Shown here: positions 9,021 through 17,529 of the stretch, piece after piece
Numbering within the stretch: the stretch's first letter is position 1
Layout: each line of letters opens with the position of its first letter
From: an uncultured Roseibium sp.
GTDB taxonomy: Bacteria; Pseudomonadota; Alphaproteobacteria; Rhizobiales; Stappiaceae
Length of the DNA: 64,000 nt
Assembly (NCBI RefSeq): GCF_963675985.1
Contig: NZ_OY780956.1
Location: 62,001 to 126,000, forward strand
Direction: 5' to 3'
Made by a program: the position numbers and the translations under genes
Notes under the pieces: model-generated
Databases searched by the model: none
Told to the model about the DNA's origin: nothing
Seen by the model: only the letters and a program-made list of their open reading frames with translations

Positions 9021-9854
9021 ATGAAAGATTTGAAAATGGCAGAGAGCAAGGTCGTGATGATCACCGGTGGCGCGAGCGGCATCGGCGCGGCCACCGCACA
9101 ACTTGCAACATCATCGGGATACCGGGTGGTCTTAGCCGATATCGCAGTTGATCGTGCATTAGACCAGGCAAAGCGGCTGGGAGAAGGAGCATGGGCCGTC
9201 CGTCTGGACATTACCAGCGAAGAGGATTGGACAAACGCCCTCAATGAGGTTTGGGAACGCGAAGGCCGGCTAGATGTGCTGATAAACAATGCCGCGGTTG
9301 TTCATACCGGCTGGGCACGGGATCTTCCGCTTTCCGCCCATCATGACACGATCCGGACCAACTGCATTGGAGCGATCAACGGCATGATGTCCGTGCTCCC
9401 GCGCTTCAAGCAGCAAGGTTCCGGCCACTTGATTACGGTGGCAAGCATGGTGGCGTTCATTCCCTATCCGGGACTTGCCAGTTATGCCGCGGCAAAACAT
9501 GCTCTGCGGGCCTTCCATGTCGCCCTGTCAATCGAAGAGAGCGGAGGGCCGGTCGACTTCACCCTCGTCTATCCGGGCGCAACCGAGACCCCGATGCTGG
9601 AAAAGGAAACACAAGACGATGCCCTTGCTCTTGCGTTCGCGGGTACTCCGGCTACGGCGGAAGATGTTGCTCGTTCCATTATCGACGCGATCACCTCAAA
9701 GCCCGATGAAATCTATCTGCCCCCCGAACGGGGGGCGGCGGTGCGCAATCTCGGCACCGATATTTCCGCGCTGCGCAATCATGTCGCGAAAAACACGGTC
9801 ATCGGCTGGGAAAATCTTCAGCGGCGGCGCGATCGCATGAGCGCCGATAGCTAG
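9021..9854 (+). CDS. Short-chain dehydrogenase/reductase (SDR)
   Basis: This is a cytoplasmic NAD(P)-dependent oxidoreductase of the classical SDR family. It shows TGGASGIG for the cofactor, NNAAV, a catalytic Ser (VASMVAF) and the YAAAK pair. The acidic residue after beta-strand 2 (VVLADIAVDR) favours NAD over NADP. It follows the PLP enzyme closely in the same direction and probably oxidises an alcohol intermediate of this pathway. Two ATG codons 15 bases apart could start it; neither has a strong ribosome binding site, so I kept the first. The substrate is unknown. Confidence 0.85.
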   Translation: MKDLKMAESKVVMITGGASGIGAATAQLATSSGYRVVLADIAVDRALDQAKRLGEGAWAVRLDITSEEDWTNALNEVWEREGRLDVLINNAAVVHTGWARDLPLSAHHDTIRTNCIGAINGMMSVLPRFKQQGSGHLITVASMVAFIPYPGLASYAAAKHALRAFHVALSIEESGGPVDFTLVYPGATETPMLEKETQDDALALAFAGTPATAEDVARSIIDAITSKPDEIYLPPERGAAVRNLGTDISALRNHVAKNTVIGWENLQRRRDRMSADS

Positions 9855-9876
9855 CCTTCGGGACTGTGCGCTCTAC

Positions 9877-10632
9877 CTATTTGGCGGAGCGGCTTCCTGC
9901 CGCTGACGTAGCTGCCGCTTTCTCCTCCGTCTCCAGATGACGAAGAATGCGATAAGAGCCTTCTCTCAAATCGCGAACAAGAAGATCACCGGTTTCCGCC
10001 GGTGATCGCCGCTCGAGCGCATCGATGATCAGGAGGTGCGGATGTGCCTCCACGTCTGCTTGGCGGATATGCGGGTATTGGCTGTTCACGAAAGGACCGG
10101 CCAGCAGCCAGAGGTTTTCGATAACCCTGACGAGAACCGGGTTCTTCGACGCATTGTATATGAGAAAGTGGAAATTCTGGTTGGCGATAAGCGCATCACG
10201 CCATTGCTCTTCCGCCTCTCCCTGTTGAAATTTCGCGTGGTACTCACGCAGTGATGCGATTTCTTCTGGCGTAATATTTACGGCGGCCAGCTCGCCGGCT
10301 AATCGTTCTAGCGGTACCCGTGTTTCGCGGATATTGATATAGACGGGGATATTGAGCGAGGGGACGCGCGGTTGATGGCCTGGCCGCAATTCAAGTGCCC
10401 CTTCGCGAACGAGCTGGAAAATTGCCTCGCGCACCGGAGTCGGAGAGGTGTTCATGGCGGAAGCTAGCCTGCGAATGGATAGGCGTGATCCGGGCGCGTA
10501 CAGCCCCGACAGAAGCTCAAGTCGCAAATGCGAATAGATCCGCTCGGAAAGGCTGTCTCGCGACAGATCGAGCGGTATCTCACGCGTTAAAACTGTCTCC
10601 TCTTCCGGCTCCAAGAAAATTCCTCGCTTCAT
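9877..10632 (-). CDS. GntR family transcriptional regulator (FadR/FCD type)
   Basis: This DNA-binding regulator has a winged helix-turn-helix at the N-terminus (SERIYSHLRLELLSG...SIRRLASAMNTSPTPVREAI). An all-helical FCD ligand domain follows, including ERLAGELAAV and conserved histidines (NFHFLIYNA, HPHLLIIDAL). The frame stays open upstream and runs into the neighbouring insertion sequence. The ATG chosen (MKRGIFLEPEE) gives the normal length of 251 residues and avoids IS-encoded sequence. It converges with the SDR gene. It could control either the formamidase cassette or the polyamine-type transporter beyond the IS. FCD regulators usually respond to small carboxylates or amines. Confidence 0.85.
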   Translation of the reverse strand: MKRGIFLEPEEETVLTREIPLDLSRDSLSERIYSHLRLELLSGLYAPGSRLSIRRLASAMNTSPTPVREAIFQLVREGALELRPGHQPRVPSLNIPVYINIRETRVPLERLAGELAAVNITPEEIASLREYHAKFQQGEAEEQWRDALIANQNFHFLIYNASKNPVLVRVIENLWLLAGPFVNSQYPHIRQADVEAHPHLLIIDALERRSPAETGDLLVRDLREGSYRILRHLETEEKAAATSAAGSRSAK

Positions 10633-10735
10633 TCGTAAGCTGCGTCTAGTAGTCGATTCCGGCTGAGAGGCCCAAATACCTATACTGCACTGAGTGCGGC
10701 GACAGCAACAATTGCGGGTGAAAAACCACTTTGCC

Positions 10736-11629
10736 GGGCTCTGTTGCAAATTTAGAATCTGGACAGTTTTTGCTGCACACCGGCGCACGTGCTTAAGCTT
10801 TTCCATCCTGAAGATGGTTTTCGAGCATAGTCATCGCCTCGGCCAGAGCACATGGACCGATGTCGAACGCCCTCTCGACAATGCGGGCCTCACCGAGGAC
10901 ATCGTTTGAAAAGTTGAAGATGCCGGCCTGGCCCTTGCTCAGGGCACGCATGACCTCAAAACCCTTGATGGTTGCATAGGCGGACTTCATGGTCTTGAAG
11001 CCGCGTACTGGCCGGATCAACTGCTTCAGCTTGCCGTGATCGGCCTCGACGATGTTATTGAGATACTTGACCTGGCGATACTCGGTTTCTTCGGGGCATT
11101 TACCTTCCGCCTTCAGCTCGGAAATGGCAGCACCATCATAAGCAGGGGCCTTGTCGGTGTTGATCGTATGGGGCTTTTCCCAGTCTTTCAGGCCTCTCAA
11201 GGCTTTGCCCAGGAACCGCTTCGCCGCCTTGGTGTTCCCGGTGGACGAGAGGTAGAAATCGATTGTGTTGCCGAACTTGTCCACGGCCCGGTAGAGATAG
11301 GTCCATTTGCCGCGGACCTTGATGTAGGTTTCATCGACCCGCCAACTACCCGACGTCGGCCGGCGCCATTGCCAGCGCAGCCGCTTTTCCATCTCCGGCG
11401 CATAAATCTGAACCCACCGGTAGGTCGTGGGGTGATCAACGCGCTCACCGCGTTCAGCCATCATCTGTTCAAGATCGCGGTAGCTGATCCCGTACCGGCA
11501 ATACCAGAGAACCGCCCACAAAACGACCTCGCCGCTGAAATGACGGCCTTTGAACGCATTCATAAAATCAATAGCCCAACCTGAAAACATGGCTTCTTGC
11601 ATCAGCGACAGAAAATTGCAACAGAGCCC
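10736..11629. mobile_element. IS6-family insertion sequence (complete)
   Basis: The element of about 0.9 kb has near-perfect terminal inverted repeats, GGCTCTGTTGCAAATTT at the left and its complement at the right. GG(C/T)-CTGTTGCAAA ends are characteristic of the IS6/IS26 family. A single transposase gene fills it. The eight bases flanking each end do not match, so no target duplication remains. For this family that usually means recombination, cointegrate resolution or an adjacent deletion rather than a simple fresh insertion. It sits exactly between the GntR gene and the next transporter operon. Confidence 0.9.
10793..11563 (-). CDS. IS6-family transposase
   Basis: This DDE transposase moves the surrounding element by replicative cointegrate formation. 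The start MNAFKGRHFSGEVVLWAV matches the family N-terminus. The N-terminal helix-turn-helix (YRDLEQMMAERG) and the DDE catalytic residues follow: VDETYIKV, INTDKAPAYD and the glutamate in NNIVEADHGKLK. The YATIKGFEVMRALSKGQA tail is diagnostic. At 256 residues it is slightly longer at the C-terminus than IS26 transposase. The frame is intact, so the element may still be active. In-frame ATGs exist upstream but would add residues from the terminal repeat. Confidence 0.92.
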   Translation of the reverse strand: MNAFKGRHFSGEVVLWAVLWYCRYGISYRDLEQMMAERGERVDHPTTYRWVQIYAPEMEKRLRWQWRRPTSGSWRVDETYIKVRGKWTYLYRAVDKFGNTIDFYLSSTGNTKAAKRFLGKALRGLKDWEKPHTINTDKAPAYDGAAISELKAEGKCPEETEYRQVKYLNNIVEADHGKLKQLIRPVRGFKTMKSAYATIKGFEVMRALSKGQAGIFNFSNDVLGEARIVERAFDIGPCALAEAMTMLENHLQDGKA

Positions 11630-11715
11630 TCCCAGATAGTAAAATGCATAAATATTAGGCAATTTTACGGGTGTCTGCTTTCAAAAATGTCTTGCACATA
11701 CAAATTAAGCTCATA

Positions 11716-11730
11716 AACATACAGTATGTT
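11716..11730. promoter_or_regulatory. Candidate operator palindrome upstream of the polyamine-type transporter
   Basis: AACATACAGTATGTT is a perfect seven-base inverted repeat around a central A, about 22 bases before the permease start. GTAT/ATAC cores are common in FadR-type GntR operators, and a GntR gene lies just beyond the IS element. The pairing is inferred. Confidence 0.5.
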
Positions 11731-11752
11731 CTGTTTTTAATTGGGGTGCCGA

Positions 11753-12562
11753 ATGGCCCGTGCTCTGACATCTCGCCTCCTGTTCGGCGCGCTGATCGTG
11801 CTGCTCTATCTCTTCCTACTGCTGCCGGTGCTGGGGATTACCTATGTCAGCTTCTTCAACAGCCAGTTCCTGTCGTTCCCACCTCCCGGATATACGTTAC
11901 GTTGGTTCGCCAACGTGTTCGAGCAGGAAGCGCTGATCAGTGGCTTCATCACGAGTGCCGAGGTTGCCCTCCTCGCTTCCCTGATCGGCGTGGTGTCCGG
12001 CGTAATGGCAAGCCTGGCGCTGGTTCACTTCGAGTTTCCCGGCCGCGAAGCAATCGAGAGCTTCCTTCTTGCTCCCCTCCTTGTTCCGGGGATCGTAATC
12101 GGCACGGCGCTCTACGTCTTCTACATCCAGATCGCCCAGTCTTCAGGCTGGAACCCGACACGCTCGCTCGTCGGCTTGGTGATAGCGCATGTGATGCTGA
12201 CCATCCCCTGGTCGGTGCGCCTGATCGCAGCCTCCATGGGGATGCTGGATCGTTCGGTGGAAGAAGCTGCCCGCAACCTGGGGGCCGGCGCGCTAAAGGC
12301 ATTCCTTCTCGTCACGCTGCCGCGCATGCGTGCGGGGATCGTCGCCGCGGCTCTGTTCTCATTCGTCATCAGCTTCGAGAACCTCGAGGTCTCCGTGCTG
12401 CTGGTTCAACCCGGCGCCACAACGTTACCAATCGCGATGCTCCAGTACATCGAGTGGAACATGGATCCGACGCTCGCGGCCGCCAGCACCGTGCAGATCC
12501 TCGTCATCGGTGCGCTGCTGCTGATTTCCGACCGTTTCGTCAAGCTCTCTCAGGTGGTGTAA
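11753..12562 (+). CDS. Spermidine/putrescine-type ABC transporter permease (PotC type)
   Basis: This is one of two inner-membrane subunits of an importer in the POPT (polyamine/opine/phosphonate) family. It has six predicted spans, the EAA loop (SVEEAARNLGAGALKAFLLVTLPRM) and the PotC-like opening LPVLGITYVSFFNS...PPPGYTLRWF. I chose the ATG with GGGGTG in front of it over an in-frame TTG four codons upstream. The gene follows the IS element by about 120 bases and opens an operon with ATPase, binding protein, second permease and a hydrolase. The start of transcription is probably near the palindrome just upstream. Confidence 0.9.
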   Translation: MARALTSRLLFGALIVLLYLFLLLPVLGITYVSFFNSQFLSFPPPGYTLRWFANVFEQEALISGFITSAEVALLASLIGVVSGVMASLALVHFEFPGREAIESFLLAPLLVPGIVIGTALYVFYIQIAQSSGWNPTRSLVGLVIAHVMLTIPWSVRLIAASMGMLDRSVEEAARNLGAGALKAFLLVTLPRMRAGIVAAALFSFVISFENLEVSVLLVQPGATTLPIAMLQYIEWNMDPTLAAASTVQILVIGALLLISDRFVKLSQVV

Positions 12563-12563
12563 T

Positions 12564-13628
12564 ATGGCCGAGCTCGTAATTCGTAACCTCGTCAAGACCT
12601 ATAACGACCACCGCGCGGTGGACACCATCAACCTCAAGGCAGAAACTGCAGAACTCGTCGCCCTGTTAGGCCCCTCGGGCTGCGGAAAGACGACACTTCT
12701 ACGCTCCATTGCCGGCTTTGTGCCCATTTCCTCAGGTTCCATCGAGATCGACGGACGAGACGTCAGCAAGCTGGCACCGAACAAGCGCAACACCGGCATG
12801 GTGTTTCAAAATTACGCGCTTTTCCCTCACATGAGCGTGGCGGAGAATGTTGCCTTCGGCCTGGCCATGCGCAAGGTTCCCAAGTCGGAAATCGAAAAGC
12901 GGGTCGCACATGCCCTCGACCTGGTGTCGCTGACGGACTACGCCGAGCGACGTCCGCGTGCGCTATCGGGCGGCCAGCAGCAGCGTGTGGCCGTAGCCCG
13001 CGCCCTTGTGGTCAACCCAGACGTCTTCCTGCTCGATGAACCCTTGTCGAACCTCGACGCCAAGCTGCGTATGAGCGTTGGAATGCAACTGCGCGCCCTT
13101 CAGCGGAAGCTCGGTCTTACAACGGTCTTCGTCACCCACGACCAGAAGGAGGCCCTGATGATGGCCGATCGGCTGGTTATCATGCGCGCCGGCCGGGTCG
13201 TGCAGGAAGGCACGGCGGAGCATCTTTACCAGGAGCCCGCGACGCGCTTTGTCGCCGACTTTCTCGGCCACTCCAACGTGTTGACGGGAACGCCTGTCGA
13301 AGGCGGTTTCAGAACCGATGGTGGCATCATGCTGCCAAGCGCAAGCACCGACGGGCCGCGCGTTCTTGCCGTTCGGCCCGAGAACCTGCTGCTGGGCGGC
13401 GAGACGGAAGGCGTCGAAACGGTACTGGACGCCACGGTCGAGACAGTCACCTACCTCGGTTCCATAACCGAGGCGAGCCTCTTGCTCCCTGGTGGCGAGC
13501 GCGTCGTCGCCCATCACCAGAACCGAACCGACAGCGAACTGCACCTGGCGGTCGGTGACAAGATTCGTGTTGGCTGGCGTACCAACGCCACCCAGCTCCT
13601 GATTGACGACATGTCCGAGGCGGCCTGA
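12564..13628 (+). CDS. Spermidine/putrescine-type ABC transporter ATPase (PotA type)
   Basis: This cytoplasmic ATPase drives the importer. Walker A is GPSGCGKTT, the signature is LSGGQQQR, Walker B is VFLLDEPLSNLD and the H-loop is VFVTHDQKEA. The C-terminal 120 residues form the TOBE regulatory domain seen in PotA/MalK ATPases (LAVRPENLLL near its start). The length of 354 residues is typical. It starts one base after the upstream permease stop, so translation is coupled. Nothing in it identifies the substrate beyond the POPT family. Confidence 0.93.
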   Translation: MAELVIRNLVKTYNDHRAVDTINLKAETAELVALLGPSGCGKTTLLRSIAGFVPISSGSIEIDGRDVSKLAPNKRNTGMVFQNYALFPHMSVAENVAFGLAMRKVPKSEIEKRVAHALDLVSLTDYAERRPRALSGGQQQRVAVARALVVNPDVFLLDEPLSNLDAKLRMSVGMQLRALQRKLGLTTVFVTHDQKEALMMADRLVIMRAGRVVQEGTAEHLYQEPATRFVADFLGHSNVLTGTPVEGGFRTDGGIMLPSASTDGPRVLAVRPENLLLGGETEGVETVLDATVETVTYLGSITEASLLLPGGERVVAHHQNRTDSELHLAVGDKIRVGWRTNATQLLIDDMSEAA

Positions 13629-13686
13629 CCAGGCCGTCCCGCTCCCTTCACCTTCCCAGTCCATAAGAAAACCTTCGGAGAAGATA

Positions 13687-14733
13687 ATGTCCCGTTTCAC
13701 ACTGACCCGTCGTTCCATGCTCGTGGGTGCCGCTGCCGCAGGCGCAACCCTTGCCGCACCATCCGTTCTGCGCGCCCAGACGAGCCGCGTCATCGTCGGC
13801 GCCTGGGGCGGGGACTACGAGCGTCTGCTCAAGTCGGCAGTCAATCCCAAGACCCAGGAAAGCGGCGTCGATCTCGTCATCGACACGGGTAACGCGACCT
13901 CGCGCAAGACCAAGATGATCACCGCCCTGCGCATTGGCGGCGGCGCAATGGACGTCTCCTGCCTGTCCAACTCCGACATGCATCAGATGTCCGTCGCCGG
14001 CGCTCTGATGCAGGTTGACGAACTCGGCCTTACCCGCCAGGACAAAATCTTCCCACAGTTCGCCAAGCCCTACGCCATCCCGCATATCTATAGCGCGATG
14101 ACGATCATCTACGACCGCTCGCAGGTCGACACCCCGCCCACGTCAATTAAGGACCTGTGGACGGAGGAATATCTGGGCAAGGTCGGTTTCTCCGACATTC
14201 TTTTCAATTACTACCTGGTGATCGCGGCAGCCACCTTCGGCAAGAATGGCAATGACTTCGCCGCAGCAAAGGCCGCTTATGACGAGTACAAGGAAAAGTC
14301 CGGCGGCGTGCGTGTCTATTCCTCCAACGAGGCAATCGCAAACGCATTCAATGCCAAGGAGATCAAGGCCACGATCATGTGGAAGGCGCGCGCCATCCAG
14401 TGGCGCAAGGCCGGGCTCGACCTCGTCGCCGTCGCCCCGAGCGAGGGTGCGGTTCCGGTGGTCTTCGAAGCCGGTTGCACATCCTTCGCCACGAACGTGA
14501 AAGGCGCGGGAGTCACTCTCGATGCCTTGCTCGATCCCGAGTTGCAGCTCAAGTTCGCTGAAGCGATGGGCTACCTGCCTACGGTTTCCGACGCTCCGAT
14601 CTCAGACAAGATGCGCGAGGATCTCGGTTTCACCGACGCAGAACGTGAGAACTTCATCCTGCCGGACCTCGACTACATCGCCAAGGAGCAGAGCGAAACG
14701 CTCGCTTGGTGGAACCAGAGCTTCAAGGCCTGA
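13687..14733 (+). CDS. Spermidine/putrescine-type ABC transporter solute-binding protein (PotD type)
   Basis: This periplasmic binding protein has a twin-arginine signal peptide (TRRSMLVGAAAAGAT) cleaved near LRAQ. The mature protein is a type II binding fold of the PotD/SBP_bac_8 kind: IVGAWGGDYERLLKSA at the start and the conserved hinge AMTIIYDRSQV. I placed the start at the ATG preceded by GGAGAA. The longer frame runs back into the ATPase gene. It lies between ATPase and second permease, an order common in these operons. The ligand is likely a small amine or amino compound, which is family-level inference. Confidence 0.9.
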   Translation: MSRFTLTRRSMLVGAAAAGATLAAPSVLRAQTSRVIVGAWGGDYERLLKSAVNPKTQESGVDLVIDTGNATSRKTKMITALRIGGGAMDVSCLSNSDMHQMSVAGALMQVDELGLTRQDKIFPQFAKPYAIPHIYSAMTIIYDRSQVDTPPTSIKDLWTEEYLGKVGFSDILFNYYLVIAAATFGKNGNDFAAAKAAYDEYKEKSGGVRVYSSNEAIANAFNAKEIKATIMWKARAIQWRKAGLDLVAVAPSEGAVPVVFEAGCTSFATNVKGAGVTLDALLDPELQLKFAEAMGYLPTVSDAPISDKMREDLGFTDAERENFILPDLDYIAKEQSETLAWWNQSFKA

Positions 14734-14739
14734 TCGCCG

Positions 14740-15603
14740 ATGGCTCTGTCCGCAACAGATCTGAAGCGTGGAGGGACGGCGTCCGCGCTGCTCCTCCCCG
14801 CGACGCTGCTGGTGGTCGTGGCGCTGGTCGCGCCTATGCTGACGCTTTTACGCTACAGCTTCAACGCCTACGACCCCGTCATGCTCATGCGCGAGACCTT
14901 CACCCTGGAGAACTACGCGCGTTTCTTCACCGAACCCTACTACCACGAGGTCATTCTCACGACCCTCGCGGTGGCATTTGGCGCAAGCTTTGGCGCCCTT
15001 CTGCTGGGCTTCCCGTTGGCTTATTTCCTCGCCCGCACAAAAAGCCGCTACAAGAGCCTTCTGGTCGTCCTTGTGGTGTTTCCGCTGCTGGTTGGCAACG
15101 TTGTGCGCGCCGCCGGATGGATTGCGCTTTTCGGATCGCACGGCATTTTGAACGTTACGCTGATGAAGCTCGGCCTCATAGAGAGCCCGCTTGAAATCAT
15201 GTACACCGACTGGGCCGTGATCATTGGCACGCTTTCAGTCGTCATGCCCTTCATGGTGCTCAGCTTGCAGAGCGTGATCGAGAACGTCGATTTCTCGGTT
15301 GTGGACGCCGCCCTCAATCTCGGCGCGAGCCGATTCCAGGCCTTTCGCCTCGTCTTTCTCCCCCTTGTCATGCCTGGCGTGACAGCCGGCTTCGCGCTCA
15401 TCTTCATCCTCTGCATGAACGCCTACGCGACGCCATATCTGCTTGGTGGGCCGGGCTACAAGATGATGGCTCCAGCGCTTTACGAGCAGATCTCGATGAT
15501 CTCGAACTGGCCGTTCGGCTCCGCCCTCGCCTTTATTCTCATGGCGACGACCGTTCTGGCGACCCTGGTGGTGACGCGCGTCGTGCGCGGCAAAACCGTC
15601 TAA
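14740..15603 (+). CDS. Spermidine/putrescine-type ABC transporter permease (PotB type)
   Basis: This is the second membrane subunit of the importer. It has six predicted transmembrane spans, a large first periplasmic loop (YSFNAYDPVMLMRETFTLEN) and the EAA loop (VVDAALNLGASRFQAFRLVFLPL). The start lies seven bases after the binding-protein stop. With the PotC, PotA and PotD homologues it completes the transporter. The next gene, a hydrolase, follows in about 30 bases and is probably on the same transcript, tying import to hydrolysis. Confidence 0.92.
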   Translation: MALSATDLKRGGTASALLLPATLLVVVALVAPMLTLLRYSFNAYDPVMLMRETFTLENYARFFTEPYYHEVILTTLAVAFGASFGALLLGFPLAYFLARTKSRYKSLLVVLVVFPLLVGNVVRAAGWIALFGSHGILNVTLMKLGLIESPLEIMYTDWAVIIGTLSVVMPFMVLSLQSVIENVDFSVVDAALNLGASRFQAFRLVFLPLVMPGVTAGFALIFILCMNAYATPYLLGGPGYKMMAPALYEQISMISNWPFGSALAFILMATTVLATLVVTRVVRGKTV

Positions 15604-15635
15604 CTTCCCAATCCAAAAAAGAAAGGCTCCCCGAC

Positions 15636-16814
15636 ATGGGTTTCCTGTCCTCTGACGTCTTCGAACACCGGATATCGGCGCTTCGCGCCGTGATGGCCCG
15701 CAAGGGGCTCGACGCCGTGGTTCTGTTTGGCGCAGACTCCGAGTTCTATACCAACTGGATTGTCGACGTTCAGGTGTGGGAACGCCCCGTCGCGGTGGTC
15801 GTTCCCGCTGAGGGCGAGATCTTTGCCGTCCTGCACTCGCTTTCGACACACCACTTCCGCTTCGCCCGTGAGCGCGGCAGCGCATGGCTTGCCGACGTGG
15901 AGTTCTACTACGAGCATCAGCGCGAGGGCGTACGGCTCTTGAACGGCTTCCACGACCATGTGGCCGACCGGTTGCGTGCGCGTGGGCTGCATGGCGCTAC
16001 GTTTGGCCACGACGGCGCCTCCGCCCACATGTCCGCGATCATCGCCTCGCTGGGCGGCGGCAAGGCCGTACCCATGGTCCAGGACCTACGCGATCTGCGT
16101 CTGGTGAAGACCGACGAGGAAATCGCGCTGATGCGCGAAGCCGCCTCCATCTCCGACTGGCTTCAGGATCGCTATCGCGAGAACATCCGGCCCGGCCGCT
16201 TGATTCAAGAGCTGGACGTGGAGATGCAGCGCCAGGCCGTGGTCGAGGCCGCACGCCGTTTCCCGGGCCAGAACTGTGAGTGGCGCATCTACACCCTGCG
16301 CGGCGACCATTCCTCCTCCCCGCACGGCAACGGCGCACAGACCGGCGCAACGATCCAGGAAGGTGACGGACTGGTGAACATCATCATACCGCGCCTTAAT
16401 GGCTGCACCATCGAGAACGAGCGCACGCTCTTCTGCGGCCGTCCGTCGAAGGCGCAGGAAGAGGCTTATGACGCCGCCCTCCAGGCCCAGATAGCGGCCA
16501 TCGAAGCGATGCGGCCCGGCCTAACCGTATGTGGTATTGACAATGCCGCCCGCGAGGTGATTGAAGCCCGCGGCTTTGGCGAAAACATCATGCACCGGAC
16601 CGGCCACGGTGTGGGCATGCGCGGTCACGAGTATCCGGCCGACACCGCTTTCAACGCCCGTCTTCTGATGAAGAATGAAGTGTACTCAGCAGAGCCCGGC
16701 ATCTATATCTGGGGCCTAGGAGGATTCCGGTTGGATGACACGGTGATTGTCGCCGATACCCCGGAGGTGCTGACCAAGACTTCGAAGGACATCGGCGTCC
16801 AGACGATCCTCTGA
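15636..16814 (+). CDS. M24-family (creatinase/aminopeptidase P-like) hydrolase with altered metal site
   Basis: This cytoplasmic enzyme has an N-terminal creatinase-like domain (about residues 1-135) and a C-terminal pita-bread domain. Metallopeptidases of this fold use Asp, Asp, His, Glu, Glu. Here the first Asp aligns with Ile249 and the second with Glu260 (GCTIENERTLF). The His is kept (TGHGVGMRGHEYP), the first Glu is kept (AEPGIYI), and the last Glu aligns with Asp in FRLDDTV. The dinuclear metal site is therefore unlikely to be intact. Creatinase itself is a metal-independent C-N hydrolase of this fold, so a creatinase-like role on the imported compound is plausible. The alignment is by eye. 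Confidence 0.8.
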   Translation: MGFLSSDVFEHRISALRAVMARKGLDAVVLFGADSEFYTNWIVDVQVWERPVAVVVPAEGEIFAVLHSLSTHHFRFARERGSAWLADVEFYYEHQREGVRLLNGFHDHVADRLRARGLHGATFGHDGASAHMSAIIASLGGGKAVPMVQDLRDLRLVKTDEEIALMREAASISDWLQDRYRENIRPGRLIQELDVEMQRQAVVEAARRFPGQNCEWRIYTLRGDHSSSPHGNGAQTGATIQEGDGLVNIIIPRLNGCTIENERTLFCGRPSKAQEEAYDAALQAQIAAIEAMRPGLTVCGIDNAAREVIEARGFGENIMHRTGHGVGMRGHEYPADTAFNARLLMKNEVYSAEPGIYIWGLGGFRLDDTVIVADTPEVLTKTSKDIGVQTIL

Positions 16815-16872
16815 CACGACATCGGGCGGACGCGCTCCCTCCAGGTGCGCCCGCCCCTTACCGGAGTACGGA

Positions 16873-17529
16873 ATGACAGGCAAGAAGCCACCTCGCCGGA
16901 CACAAGCGGAAAAATCCGCAGCCATGCGTTTGAAGCTGTGTGAGGCCACCTTGAGTGCACTCGCTGAAGTCGGCTATGAGAAGACCACAACGCAGGAAAT
17001 CTGCGCCCGTGCCGGTGTTTCGCGCGGTGCTCTCACGCACCAGTTTCCCACCCGTGTCGACATCCTGTCGGCTGCATTCGAACATCTCTTGGAAGCCTGG
17101 GAAGCGGAGCGGCGCGAACATATCGCCTCACTGCCCGAAGGACAGCCGATAAGCTTCGAAGCCTACACCCGGCATCTGTGGCGTGTGGTCTTTTCCTCGC
17201 CAAACTATATGGCAGCGCTCGTGTTGATGATGGCGGCCCGGATGGACGGGGATCTTGCTGCCAATCTGCGCAGTGTCCTTGCCCGGTGGCGCTCCGTGCG
17301 CGACTTCCTCTCCCTGCAGTTGCTGGGGCGCGAAGATGAGGCGGAGGACCCGCAGGTCCTAACCTTCCTGCATCTAAACCTGTGTATGCTGCGCGGTATC
17401 GCGATCCACGGCAGTTTCGACGCGTCGGCCGAAGAGCGGGAGCGCCTGCTCGACGCCTGGCTTGAATTCCTCGGAAGCCGCGCTGACGAGATGCCGGGCT
17501 GCAGTCCCGAGGTTCTGGACCGCGTCTGA
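16873..17529 (+). CDS. TetR/AcrR family transcriptional regulator
   Basis: This DNA-binding regulator has an N-terminal helix-turn-helix (LSALAEVGYEKTTTQEICARAGVSRGALTHQFP) and an all-helical ligand domain rich in methionine and tryptophan (LWRVVFSSPNYMAALVLMMAARM). It follows the M24-like hydrolase by about 60 bases in the same direction. It probably belongs to the operon and may regulate it together with, or instead of, the GntR protein upstream. The ATG has a modest ribosome binding site (GGAGTACGG). The 218-residue length is normal. The effector is unknown. Confidence 0.85.
   Translation: MTGKKPPRRTQAEKSAAMRLKLCEATLSALAEVGYEKTTTQEICARAGVSRGALTHQFPTRVDILSAAFEHLLEAWEAERREHIASLPEGQPISFEAYTRHLWRVVFSSPNYMAALVLMMAARMDGDLAANLRSVLARWRSVRDFLSLQLLGREDEAEDPQVLTFLHLNLCMLRGIAIHGSFDASAEERERLLDAWLEFLGSRADEMPGCSPEVLDRV

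Noticed and set aside
10633..10806. N-terminal extension of the GntR frame by 58 residues
   Set aside because: The extension runs into the left end of the IS6 element, is rich in Cys/Arg with no family similarity, and an internal ATG gives the normal regulator length.
10728..11637. Target-site duplication around the IS6 element
   Set aside because: The eight bases on each side (ACTTTGCC and TCCCAGAT) do not match.
16815..16870. Terminator between the M24-like hydrolase and TetR genes
   Set aside because: The GC-rich stretch pairs only imperfectly and has no T tract.
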